DNA of 64,000 bases from Niastella vici. Lineage in GTDB: Bacteria; Bacteroidota; Bacteroidia; Chitinophagales; Chitinophagaceae. Within the stretch, counting starts at the first letter, position 1. Each line of letters starts with the position of its first letter. The translations under genes were made by a program, and so were the position numbers. This document shows positions 36,343 through 43,749 of the stretch, one piece after another. The DNA lies in contig NZ_LVYD01000102.1 of assembly GCF_002077945.1 (NCBI RefSeq), positions 1-64,000 of the forward strand. The letters run 5' to 3'. The notes under the pieces were generated by a model. It had not been told where the DNA came from. It was given only the letters and a program-made list of their open reading frames with translations, and did not search any database.

Positions 36343-37825
36343 GCTTTACTTCGTCCTTCGTTACCACATCATTCACTGTACGCCAGATGTTGAGCGGGTT
36401 GCCGTTCTTCAACTCAGGGGGCAACAAACTATCTGACCAGTTTTGATAAGCGATGGGCCGGGCAAACCGTTTAATGCCATCAGCGCCTACAGAAGTGAAA
36501 CGCGAATCAGTAGTTGCAGGGAATGGTCCGCCGTGATGCATGCTCAAACATACTTCTACCCCGGTTGGAACACCATTTACAATAAACCGCCCACAGATAT
36601 TCTTTACGGCTTCTACCAGTTCCTCATTGGCCAGCATATCGTTATCGGTGGCCATCAGCGTAGCGGTCAATTGTCCTTCGAGATGACGAACCACTTCAAG
36701 CAATTCATTTTTGTCTTTACAACGAATAACAATGGAATATGGGCCAAATACTTCCTGGTGTAAGATGGGATTATTGAGGAAGGCTTCGCCACTGGCAGAG
36801 GCGATGGTGGGCGCGCCCTGGTTGGCGGCAGCCTGTACTTCGCTTACAGCTATCGTTTGTACCTGTGGTTGCGACAGGGCGCGGCGGCTGTTCTCAATAT
36901 AATTTTTTGAAATGCCGGGGTGCAACATAGTGCCGGGGCTCATTGTTTTGATCTCATTGCCCAACGTGGTAATGAACTGTTGCAACTCATCGCATTCAAT
37001 ACCGACAATCAAACCCGGATTGGTGCAGAACTGACCCACCCCTAATGTAATAGATCCGGCATATAATTTAGCCACCTCAATGGGTGATTGTTTCAGTTTT
37101 TCGGGGAGCAGGAACACCGGGTTCACACTGCCCATTTCAGCAAACACCGGTATGGGTTCCTTGCGTTGGTTTGCCCAGTCGAACAGGGCTTTGCCACCCA
37201 GGTATGAACCGGTAAAGCCAACTGCTTTGGTATGGGGATGCGTCACCAATGCCTTTCCTACTTCCTGTGAAGCGCCATGCACGTGTGCAAAAACACCATT
37301 GGGCATATTGCATTTGCCGGCTGCTTTCAGAATTGCCTGCGCTACCAATTCAGAAGTTTGCGCATGCGCCGGGTGTGCTTTTACAATAACCGGACAACCG
37401 GCTGCCAGGGCACAGGCAGTATCGCCACCTGCGGTAGAATAGGCGAAAGGAAAATTACTGGCGCCAAAAACGACAACCGGCCCCAGTGGGATCAGCATTT
37501 TGCGGATATCTGGTTTGGGCGGTGTTTTACTGGTATTAGCTGTATCTATTCTTGCTTCCAGCCACTCTCCTCTTTCGCATGCATCGGCATAACTGGTTAG
37601 CTGGTACATGGTTCGTGCCCTTTCGTTGCGCAAACGGGCTTCGGGCAAATTGGTTTCGCGCATGGCGGTGTGAATGAGTTCATCGCCTGCATTCTCCAGC
37701 TCTGCTGCAATGCTGCGCATAAAATGAGCCCTGTCTTTTAACGAATACTTCCTGTATTGATGAAAAGCCTGCCATGCGGTGTTCAACACCTGGTTTATTT
37801 CGTGTTCAGCTGCATCTTTAAACAT
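36338..37825 (-). CDS. 2,5-dioxovalerate (alpha-ketoglutaric semialdehyde) dehydrogenase
   Basis: An aldehyde dehydrogenase of the NADP-type ketoglutaric semialdehyde subgroup. The catalytic Cys is in GVGQFCTNPGL and the general base Glu in FAEMGSVNPV; PLGPVVVFGASNFPFAYS and LNNPILHQEVFGPYS fit the family. It would make 2-oxoglutarate at the end of hydroxyproline catabolism. First gene of the minus-strand hydroxyproline group, with a TACCTTTG promoter 30 bases upstream. Confidence 0.88.
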   Translation of the reverse strand: MFKDAAEHEINQVLNTAWQAFHQYRKYSLKDRAHFMRSIAAELENAGDELIHTAMRETNLPEARLRNERARTMYQLTSYADACERGEWLEARIDTANTSKTPPKPDIRKMLIPLGPVVVFGASNFPFAYSTAGGDTACALAAGCPVIVKAHPAHAQTSELVAQAILKAAGKCNMPNGVFAHVHGASQEVGKALVTHPHTKAVGFTGSYLGGKALFDWANQRKEPIPVFAEMGSVNPVFLLPEKLKQSPIEVAKLYAGSITLGVGQFCTNPGLIVGIECDELQQFITTLGNEIKTMSPGTMLHPGISKNYIENSRRALSQPQVQTIAVSEVQAAANQGAPTIASASGEAFLNNPILHQEVFGPYSIVIRCKDKNELLEVVRHLEGQLTATLMATDNDMLANEELVEAVKNICGRFIVNGVPTGVEVCLSMHHGGPFPATTDSRFTSVGADGIKRFARPIAYQNWSDSLLPPELKNGNPLNIWRTVNDVVTKDEVKP

Positions 37826-37855
37826 AGTACATGTATTTACCGTTGTATCGGATTA

Positions 37856-37863
37856 CAAAGGTA
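37856..37863 (-). promoter_or_regulatory. TACCTTTG promoter of the hydroxyproline dehydrogenase gene
   Basis: CAAAGGTA on the plus strand, 30 bases before the ATG at 37825. At the -33 position TAA replaces CAA (one mismatch). Leader about 25 bases. Confidence 0.5.
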
Positions 37864-37948
37864 TTATACATTCCTTTAACCGCTAAACCTGCGTGAAATA
37901 TTGAAATCAAATAGATAATAATGGTTAAGTGTTGGGGAAGTTTTTGCC

Positions 37949-38027
37949 CTTCGACTCTGCTCAGGGCAAGCTGCTAATGCCTCGGGTCCTGAGCGGGCCT
38001 GCTTTGAGCGCAGCTTCAGCGTCGAAG
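37949..38027. repeat. CTTCGAC/CTCAGG-word palindrome, second copy
   Basis: Outer arms CTTCGAC (37949-37955) and GTCGAAG (38021-38027); inner arms GCTCAGG (37959-37965) and CCTGAGC (37988-37994). It shares its words with the element at 29424-29540. Confidence 0.6.
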
Positions 38028-38037
38028 AACGCCGGAA

Positions 38038-38075
38038 TTAACAGGAAAGAAAGAAGTTCTTTCTTTCCCTGTTAA
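38038..38075. repeat. Long hairpin, TTAACAGG stem
   Basis: TTAACAGGAAAGAAAGAA (38038-38055) pairs with the segment 38057-38075 over 18 bases with a single extra C. The loop is one base, so the DNA is almost a perfect palindrome. It is flanked by CCGG on both sides. Confidence 0.6.
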
Positions 38076-38301
38076 AGAACTCCGGGTTATGCTGTATGCA
38101 CAGCATATAGAAAATAATCAGAACCTAAACCCTCATTAAGAGAGTTGCTACTAACTAATGAAGCATATTAACCTGGTCCAAATTTACCGGCTAATTAAGG
38201 TATTAAATACATTTTGTTTGTGTATTTATTATATTTTTTTGTTAATGGTATGTCACATTTATTTAATTAATTAGGACTGCAAACGAATAGGTAGTCCCTA
38301 T

Positions 38302-38523
38302 AAAAAAGAGGCAGGCACAAGAAGGTTTTGTGCCTGCCAGGTGTGGTATAATCAGTAATTAATTGTCGCACTACTAAATTATTCCACTGATCCGGAGTTG
38401 ATCTGATCCGAACAGATCTTCCGGATCTGCCATTGCCCCCAATTGAGCCAATTAGTAAACTATTGATTAACGGGTTATTGATTGATGGTTGTCCAATGCG
38501 CCATTATTGTATTTACAATAATT
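38302..38523 (-). ncRNA. Candidate structured small RNA, about 220 nt
   Basis: On the minus strand a promoter TTG-N20-TACCTTCG (TTG at 38558-38560, box at 38530-38537) precedes this segment. An intrinsic terminator closes it: GGCAGGCACAA/TTGTGCCTGCC, 38310-38338, then CTCTTTTTTA. Inside, GATCCGGA (38389-38396) and GATCTG (38400-38405) pair with CAGATC (38413-38418) and TCCGGATC (38420-38427), making a two-step stem. A 19-codon frame (38374-38433, MADPEDLFGSDQLRISGII) spans this stem and could be a small peptide instead. No known RNA family recognised. Confidence 0.5.
38310..38338 (-). terminator. Terminator of the candidate small RNA
   Basis: Perfect 11-bp stem with a 7-base loop, followed on the minus strand by CTCTTTTTTATAG. 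No minus-strand protein gene ends just before it, which is why a small transcript is proposed. Confidence 0.75.
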
Positions 38524-38610
38524 TCAGGGCGAAGGTATAGTTAATTAAAGGTGGTAGCAATACAACGAAGTGGTAATTCGGTTACAGTTATAGGTTGTTA
38601 TAAAGAAAAA

Positions 38611-38638
38611 ACGCTATCCGGCAATTGCCAGACAGCGT
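38611..38638 (-). terminator. Terminator of rimO
   Basis: ACGCTATCCGGCAA and TTGCCAGACAGCGT form a stem with two mismatches, 27 bases after the rimO stop on the minus strand. TTTTTTCTTTATAA follows. Confidence 0.8.
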
Positions 38639-38665
38639 CTTAATATTATGTTTTAATCACGCTTA

Positions 38666-39976
38666 TTATTCTACCACTTCACCTTCGAGGTCATAGTCGT
38701 ATGCCTTGGTGATCTTTACATTTACAAATTCACCAATGGCCAGTTTCTTTGTGCTGTTTATGATCACTTCATTATCTACTTCCACACTGTCGAATTCAGT
38801 ACGGCCCAGGTAACGGCCCGATTCTTTTTTATCGATAAGTGTTTTGAATGTTTTGCCTACTTTTTCCTGGTTCTTCTCAAAGCTGATGTCCTGCTGTACT
38901 TCCATCACTTCCTGTGCCCGTAATTCTTTTTCTTCGTGCGGAATATTGTCTTCCAGATCATGTGCGGTGGTGCCTTCTTCATGTGAATAGGTGAAGATGC
39001 CAACGCGATCGAACCGGTGTTGTTGCAGGAACGACTTTAACGACTCCACATCATCGCGTGTTTCGCCCGGGAAACCGGCTATAAGTGTTGTGCGCAAACA
39101 AATGCCAGGCACTTTCTCCCGGATGGCGCTGATGAGCTCATTCATTTCTGCCTGGGTTATCTGGCGCTTCATGGCCCTGAGCATATTATCGCTGGCATGT
39201 TGCAAAGGCATATCGAGGTAATTGCAAATGTTATCGCGTTCGCGCATTACATCGAGTATTTCAAGGGGGAATTTAGAAGGATAAGCATAATGCAGCCTGA
39301 TCCATTCCAGTCCCTTTACATCTGCCAGCCGGTTTAACAGGTCGGGCAGCATGCGTTTTTTATAAATGTCAAGGCCATAATAGGTCAGCTCCTGGGCAAT
39401 GAGCATTACTTCTTTTACGCCTTTCTTCACCAGTGATTCCGCTTCTTTTACCAGGTCTTCAATAGACTTGCTGACGTGTTGCCCGCGCATAAGCGGAATG
39501 GCACAGAACGAGCAGGTGCGGTTACAGCCTTCCGAAATTTTCAGATAGGCATAATGGGTAGGCGTTGCCAGTAAACGTTCGCCCAGCAGTTCTGCTTTAT
39601 AATCGGCTTCAAATTGTTTCAGGATCAGTGGCAGCTCCATGGTGCCGAAATAGGCATCTACTTCAGGAATTTCTTTTTCGAGGTTGTTTTTATAGCGCTC
39701 GCTGAGGCAGCCGGTCACATACACTTTATCGAGCTGGCCGCGGCGTTTGCGTTCTACCTGTTCAAGAATGGTATTAACCGATTCTTCCTTGGCCTTATCA
39801 ATAAAACCACAGGTGTTTACAATAACAATATTGTGGTCGAGTTTCTTGTTTTCATGTATCACCTCGATATCATTCGCTTGTAACTGACCGCTCAATACTT
39901 CACTGTCGACCATGTTCTTGCTACAGCCGAGCGTAATGATATTAACCTTATCCTTTTTATGTGATCTTACTTTCAT
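38666..39976 (-). CDS. rimO: Ribosomal protein S12 methylthiotransferase
   Basis: RimO adds a methylthio group to an Asp of ribosomal protein S12. I start it at 39976 because the promoter (39988-40018) lies inside the longer frame that opens at 40036. Cluster cysteines C18, C56 and C90 (GCSKNM, NTCGF, TGCLSERY) bind one 4Fe-4S cluster; C151, C155 and C158 (CNRTCSFC) bind the radical-SAM cluster. A C-terminal TRAM domain ends the 436-residue protein. Confidence 0.95.
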   Translation of the reverse strand: MKVRSHKKDKVNIITLGCSKNMVDSEVLSGQLQANDIEVIHENKKLDHNIVIVNTCGFIDKAKEESVNTILEQVERKRRGQLDKVYVTGCLSERYKNNLEKEIPEVDAYFGTMELPLILKQFEADYKAELLGERLLATPTHYAYLKISEGCNRTCSFCAIPLMRGQHVSKSIEDLVKEAESLVKKGVKEVMLIAQELTYYGLDIYKKRMLPDLLNRLADVKGLEWIRLHYAYPSKFPLEILDVMRERDNICNYLDMPLQHASDNMLRAMKRQITQAEMNELISAIREKVPGICLRTTLIAGFPGETRDDVESLKSFLQQHRFDRVGIFTYSHEEGTTAHDLEDNIPHEEKELRAQEVMEVQQDISFEKNQEKVGKTFKTLIDKKESGRYLGRTEFDSVEVDNEVIINSTKKLAIGEFVNVKITKAYDYDLEGEVVE

Positions 39977-39987
39977 ATATAAGGGCG

Positions 39988-40018
39988 CAAAGGTACTAAA
40001 GAAAGAGCCAGCACCCAA
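39988..40018 (-). promoter_or_regulatory. rimO promoter, TTG-N20-TACCTTTG
   Basis: CAAAGGTA (39988-39995) and CAA (40016-40018) on the plus strand give a perfect minus-strand Bacteroidota promoter. The start of transcription would fall about 6 bases before the ATG, so the mRNA is nearly leaderless. Confidence 0.75.
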
Positions 40019-40193
40019 GGATAAGGCCCCTGGCATAAAAATCGACCTTTCCGGGCAAAACCGGTTATTGGGTATTTTTGATTACCACTCAACAATTGTT
40101 AATCCTTTGTGTTTTTGCGGGTTTAGCTGTAATATTGCGGGGATTTTGGCTTGAGGATTAAGTGTTTACACTTGTTTTTTATCTACAAGCGAT

Positions 40194-40221
40194 TTGGCAT
40201 AGTTTTTTGCGTATTGGCATA
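40194..40221 (+). promoter_or_regulatory. Two TTGGCATA direct repeats before a barrel protein gene
   Basis: TTGGCATA at 40194-40201 and 40214-40221 are exactly 20 bases apart, about two helical turns, and 38 bases before the ATG. Could be a binding site on one DNA face, or part of the promoter. Confidence 0.35.
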
Positions 40222-40258
40222 TTCTTTTTAACCTGTTAATGACCAAACACAGATATTT

Positions 40259-40741
40259 ATGAAAAAAATCGTAGCTCTACTAGGTTTATTGGCCCTTTTA
40301 ACCGTTTCCCGTACCCATGCTCAGTCAATGGGATCTGAGTATCGCACCGCTATTGGCGCCAAATTTTGGCCAGGTGCTCTTACTATAAAGCATTTTATTA
40401 AAGATGATGCTGCGTTGGAAGGCATTGCCTACTTCTGGGAACACGGTTTTCGCTTTACCGGCCTGTACGAATTTCATGGAGATATTAACAGTGCTCCTGG
40501 TTTAAAATGGTATGTTGGACCCGGTGCCCACATTGGCTGGTATAACAATGGTTACTGGTATCATGATCATTACTATGATGATGGCGCCGCTTCTTTTGGT
40601 ATTGATGGTGTACTGGGATTAGATTACAAGTTCAGGGGTGCTCCCATTGCCATGAGCCTTGATATCAATCCTTATTTCGAATTCCTTCACCATCCTTATG
40701 CTAATGTTTGGGGTGGATTGGGCATTAAGTTTACCTTCTAG
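40259..40741 (+). CDS. Small outer-membrane beta-barrel protein (160 aa)
   Basis: A signal peptide (residues 1-21, cleavage after THA) is followed by eight or so amphipathic strands with many Gly, Tyr and Trp (RTAIGAKFWPGALTIKHF, FRFTGLYEFHGD, KWYVGPGAHIGWYNN, SFGIDGVLGLDYKF) and a C-terminal strand ending GLGIKFTF. A His/Tyr-rich loop (GYWYHDHYYDDG) lies near residue 100-111. Probably an outer-membrane protein of the small OmpW/OmpX size class; function unknown. Monocistronic with a strong terminator. Confidence 0.75.
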   Translation: MKKIVALLGLLALLTVSRTHAQSMGSEYRTAIGAKFWPGALTIKHFIKDDAALEGIAYFWEHGFRFTGLYEFHGDINSAPGLKWYVGPGAHIGWYNNGYWYHDHYYDDGAASFGIDGVLGLDYKFRGAPIAMSLDINPYFEFLHHPYANVWGGLGIKFTF

Positions 40742-40761
40742 GACTGAAAATCATTACAAAT

Positions 40762-40794
40762 AAAAACGTCCCGCTACTATAACGGGACGTTTTT
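40762..40794 (+). terminator. Strong terminator of the small barrel gene
   Basis: AAAAACGTCCCG and CGGGACGTTTTT form a perfect 12-bp stem with a 9-base loop and a U-rich end. It can also serve the convergent ftsY transcript. Confidence 0.88.
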
Positions 40795-40917
40795 ATTTTA
40801 TATATGCTGCTATTTGTGAAGCAGTTTACATTGTATCAGCATGCCAACCGGAGCAGGTTCCCGTAAGTGGCACGGGAACTATAAGACTGTTTTTTGTTTG
40901 TATCACGTACGCTCGCC

Positions 40918-41877
40918 CTACTCCAACTTAAACAAACTATCAACAAACTCGTGTTTGTCGAATACCAGCAGGTCTTCCATTTTTTCGCCCACTCCAATGA
41001 ACTTAACGGGTATTTTAAATTGATTGGCGATGGCCAGTACCACGCCGCCTTTGGCCGTTCCATCGAGCTTAGTGATGGCCAGGGCTGTTACATCGGTAGT
41101 TGCAGTAAAGTGTTTGGCCTGTTCAAGCGCGTTTTGTCCGGTTGAACCGTCGAGCACGAGCAGTACTTCGTGAGGCGCTTCGGGAATCTGTTTTTGAACA
41201 ACCCGGCGAATTTTGCCCAGCTCATCCATAAGATGGGCTTTGTTGTGTAACCGGCCGGCCGTATCAATGATGATCACATCAACGCCTTTGGCCAGTCCGC
41301 TTTGCACGCTGTCGAAGGCTACTGAGGCCGGGTCGGAACCCATGGCCTGTTTTACGATGGGGACGCCTACCCGCTCGCTCCAGATGGTGAGCTGGTCAAC
41401 TGCCGCCGCGCGGAAAGTATCGGCAGCACCGAGGAGTACTGATTTCCCCGCTTTTTTAAAATTATAAGCCAGCTTGCCAATGGTGGTGGTTTTACCCACA
41501 CCGTTCACGCCCACTACGAGAATGACGTAGGGTTTGGTGGGCAGCGTTGTATTGAAATTATAGCTGTTACTCTCCGGCGCATCAACCAGCACCGCTTCAA
41601 TTTCCTGTTGTAACAGGCGGTTCAGCTCAGTGGTATTGAGGTATTTATCTTTTGCTACGCGCTGTTCTATGCGTTCAATTATCTGCACGGTGGTATCAAT
41701 GCCCACATCGGCGCTTACCAGGGCATCTTCGAGGCTATCGAGTACCTCTTCATCTACCGAACTTTTGCCGGCAATGGCCTTGGTGATCTTTGACAGGAAA
41801 CCCTCTTTTGTTTTTTGTAAACCCTGGTCGAGCGATTCCTTTTCTTTTTTACCAAACAACTTCCCGAGAAAACTCAT
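40918..41877 (-). CDS. ftsY: Signal recognition particle receptor FtsY
   Basis: FtsY docks the signal recognition particle at the inner membrane. The GTPase motifs are clear: VVGVNGVGKTTTIGKLAYN (P-loop), DTFRAAAVDQL, IIDTAGRLHNK and ITKLDGTAKGGVV. The N-terminal acidic A domain is very short, as in many Bacteroidota (319 residues in all). It follows yqgE by 112 bases. Confidence 0.96.
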   Translation of the reverse strand: MSFLGKLFGKKEKESLDQGLQKTKEGFLSKITKAIAGKSSVDEEVLDSLEDALVSADVGIDTTVQIIERIEQRVAKDKYLNTTELNRLLQQEIEAVLVDAPESNSYNFNTTLPTKPYVILVVGVNGVGKTTTIGKLAYNFKKAGKSVLLGAADTFRAAAVDQLTIWSERVGVPIVKQAMGSDPASVAFDSVQSGLAKGVDVIIIDTAGRLHNKAHLMDELGKIRRVVQKQIPEAPHEVLLVLDGSTGQNALEQAKHFTATTDVTALAITKLDGTAKGGVVLAIANQFKIPVKFIGVGEKMEDLLVFDKHEFVDSLFKLE

Positions 41878-41944
41878 TTTCCTGATTTTAAGGCTAAGAT
41901 AATTGATTTACAAGTGTTGTAATTATTTAGTGACCGGGTTATCC

Positions 41945-42034
41945 CTACGGGATAATCGAAAAAGGGTCGCCTGTTGCCAGCACTTCCCACTACGGGATAA
42001 TCGAAAAAGGGTCGCCTGTTGCCTGCACTTCCCA
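41945..42034. repeat. Tandem duplication of 45 bases at the yqgE 3' end
   Basis: Units 41945-41989 and 41990-42034 differ at one base. The right unit encodes the last 14 residues and stop codon of YqgE; the left unit repeats the same frame (WEVLATGDPFSIIP and stop) just after it. A readthrough product would therefore carry the tail twice. Confidence 0.85.
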
Positions 42035-42442
42035 GCTGCCTTCGGCAATTTCGCCATCCAGTTCATGAAGATCCCACCCGCAATAGCCAAGGAATAGCCG
42101 GCAATCTTTTTCAGTAAGGGAGTGATTGTCAATATTTTTTACGGCCAATTTAAAATCTCCGCCCAGGTAAATGTTGCCGTTAACCAGTATACCGCCTGGT
42201 ATCAGGTCGGGGCGCTGATGAATAAAGTACAAATGCTCCTGGTCAACCGGCCCGCCCAAATGTATGGGGAAGGGCCGGTTGTTTTTGAACTCAACCAATT
42301 CATTCAGCTTTCTGGGAAATTTTTGATTGACCACAAAGCCCATGGCCCCTTTTTCGTTGTATTCGGTTATAAAGATCAACGCATTTTCAAAGAAGGTATC
42401 GTTTAACAGGGCGGTGCTTTTTAAAAAGAGTCCTGGTTTCAT
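41990..42442 (-). CDS. YqgE/AlgH family protein
   Basis: The conserved family core is visible: KSTALLNDTFFENALIFI, GAMGFVVNQ, HLGGPVDQEHLYFIH and FLGYCGWDLHELDGEI. The family (UPF0301) is widespread but has no established biochemical role. At 150 residues it lacks about 30 C-terminal residues of typical members; the frame stops at the junction of the 45-base duplication. Lies between the DUF4295 gene and ftsY. Confidence 0.88.
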   Translation of the reverse strand: MKPGLFLKSTALLNDTFFENALIFITEYNEKGAMGFVVNQKFPRKLNELVEFKNNRPFPIHLGGPVDQEHLYFIHQRPDLIPGGILVNGNIYLGGDFKLAVKNIDNHSLTEKDCRLFLGYCGWDLHELDGEIAEGSWEVQATGDPFSIIP

Positions 42443-42524
42443 ACAATGAAGATTTAACGATCGAGGATTATGTTGGCAATAGATAGTTCATCAATTTCTG
42501 AACCAGCCTGAGTAGGGAAAGCAA

Positions 42525-42550
42525 AAAAGCTCCCCGATACGTCGGGGAGC
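42525..42550 (-). terminator. Terminator after the L28-L33-DUF4295 operon
   Basis: AAGCTCCCCGA and TCGGGGAGCTT form a perfect 11-bp stem with a 4-base loop; GCTTTTTTGC follows on the minus strand. Confidence 0.88.
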
Positions 42551-42576
42551 TTAGATAAGATACTTCCTTACCCAAA

Positions 42577-42750
42577 TTATTTTCCAGCTAAGAAATCCTT
42601 AACCTTGTCTTTGTGTACGATAGATTCTTTGAAGGTATATGCACCAGTCTTTTCGCTACGTACAGCACGTATTACCTTCGTCCAGTTTTTTGCTTCAGCT
42701 GCTGCTTTAGCATCTTTGGTTTTCGCGTTCTTAGAAGCTGCTTTTGCCAT
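42577..42750 (-). CDS. DUF4295 small basic protein (57 aa)
   Basis: The frame encodes MAKAASKNAKTKDAKAAAEA followed by NWTKVIRAVRSEKTGAYTFKE and a C-terminal DKVKDFLAGK. This matches the DUF4295 family, found almost only in Bacteroidota directly after L33. Highly basic and short, so probably ribosome-associated, but its role is not established. It ends 27 bases before a strong terminator. Confidence 0.88.
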   Translation of the reverse strand: MAKAASKNAKTKDAKAAAEAKNWTKVIRAVRSEKTGAYTFKESIVHKDKVKDFLAGK

Positions 42751-42845
42751 GATTCTAATTTTTGAGAATTAGTCCCGATTCTGCCGGGACAAACTATTTA
42801 CATGTATCTATGAGCCTGCCATGTTGGGCCGGGCCACAGCGTACA

Positions 42846-43028
42846 CTATTTAATTTCTTTGTGAACCGTTACCTTTTTCAGGATCGGGTTGTATTTTTTC
42901 AGCTCCAGACGCTCTGGAGTGTTCTTTTTGTTCTTTTTAGAAATATACCGGCTGGTACCAGGCATTCCACTGTTTTTGTGCTCAGTACATTCCAAAATTA
43001 CCTGAACTCGGTTACCTTTCTTTGCCAT
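42846..43028 (-). CDS. rpmG: 50S ribosomal protein L33
   Basis: The 60-residue protein ([20 protein letters not shown] at the start) has the L33 signature, [22 protein letters not shown]. The zinc-binding cysteine pairs of some L33 forms are absent, only one Cys remains, so this is the zinc-free form. Second gene of the ribosomal operon. Confidence 0.95.
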   Translation of the reverse strand: MAKKGNRVQVILECTEHKNSGMPGTSRYISKKNKKNTPERLELKKYNPILKKVTVHKEIK

Positions 43029-43050
43029 TGTTATAACGCTTTTAAGTTAA

Positions 43051-43287
43051 TTAGATTTTTTCACCCTTAGCGCGCAGTTCTTTCACTACGGGCATCAAAC
43101 CTCTTTTGTTAATGGTACGAATACCTTCAGTTGATAACTTCAGGGTGATCCATTTATCTTCTTCGGCCAGGTAAAAACGTTTTGTTTGCAAATTCGGTAA
43201 AAACCTACGTTTGGTTTTAATGTTGGAATGTGAAACTTTGTGCCCAGTTACGGGAACTTTACCTGTCACCTGACATACTCTAGCCAT
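43051..43287 (-). CDS. rpmB: 50S ribosomal protein L28
   Basis: The ATG at 43287 gives [20 protein letters not shown], the normal L28 start; a longer frame to 43350 runs through the promoter. [15 protein letters not shown] and a C-terminal basic tail are typical. 78 residues. First gene of the operon with rpmG and DUF4295. Confidence 0.96.
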   Translation of the reverse strand: MARVCQVTGKVPVTGHKVSHSNIKTKRRFLPNLQTKRFYLAEEDKWITLKLSTEGIRTINKRGLMPVVKELRAKGEKI

Positions 43288-43309
43288 GACGCATAAAAAT
43301 TTAGGACGG

Positions 43310-43339
43310 CAAAGGTCGGAAAATCTATGGATTCCACAA
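43310..43339 (-). promoter_or_regulatory. rpmB promoter, TTG-N19-GACCTTTG
   Basis: CAAAGGTC (43310-43317) and CAA (43337-43339) on the plus strand; one mismatch from TAnnTTTG. It gives a leader of about 17 bases. Confidence 0.6.
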
Positions 43340-43635
43340 ATTAATACCAAACTATTTTTGCAGTTTTTTCAACACCTGTGGATATGTTGGCCTTGGAAAT
43401 GTGCAATTTAGTAAAAAAGGGCAAGTTATACACATTTGGCGGGCCTCAAATGGCTTCCGGATCGGCCGGAGAGCTGAAAAGGGAGCGGTGACGGCGCCGG
43501 TTCCAACCAAATTCCCTGCTTTCCCTGAATTTCGGGGTGGAAGCCCTTCTCTCCCATTTTATAGAGAAAACACAATCTTTCACCCTATCCGATTTAATAA
43601 TTACTTAATTTAATTTTAATTTACGCCGTCTCACC

Positions 43636-43742
43636 TTTGGCAGAACATCTTCATACCCAATCGTATGAGGAGATCATCCAGGCACAGGATTTAATACATA
43701 TCTAAAACCTTTAAATGGAATTTCCGGGGGAGTTCTGCCAAA
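43636..43742 (+). promoter_or_regulatory. Inverted repeat enclosing the ppk1 leader
   Basis: TTTGGCAGAAC (43636-43646) and GTTCTGCCAAA (43732-43742) are perfect 11-base complements about 85 bases apart; the right arm ends 7 bases before the ppk1 ATG. An inner CATAC/GTATG dyad lies at 43652-43667. As RNA it would hold the start region in a stem; as DNA it could be a paired operator. Confidence 0.45.
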
Positions 43743-43749
43743 ACAAATT

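Larger units (their letters stand above)
37826..38665. other. Gene-free region (840 bases) rich in hairpins
   Basis: From left to right: aldehyde dehydrogenase promoter (37856), CTTCGAC/CTCAGG palindrome (37949-38027), long hairpin (38038-38075), an ATGCTG/CAGCAT dyad (38089-38106), AT-rich spacer, a candidate small RNA with terminator (38302-38523) and the rimO terminator (38611-38638). No protein gene longer than 20 residues is supported. Confidence 0.6.
43288..43749. other. Divergent region between rpmB and ppk1 (462 bases)
   Basis: Holds the rpmB promoter and, near ppk1, the 11-bp inverted repeat 43636-43742. A 70-codon frame at 43401-43613 is not convincing: no signal, no family likeness, Pro/Arg-rich random-looking sequence. 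Confidence 0.5.

Noticed and set aside
40857-40879. GTTCCCG/CGGGAAC stem as an ftsY terminator
   Set aside because: Only 7 bp with no U-tract on the minus strand; the strong hairpin at 40762-40794 is a better candidate.
43401-43613. 70-codon plus-strand frame between rpmB and ppk1
   Set aside because: No promoter directly before it, no family likeness, and it ends in front of the ppk1 leader structure.
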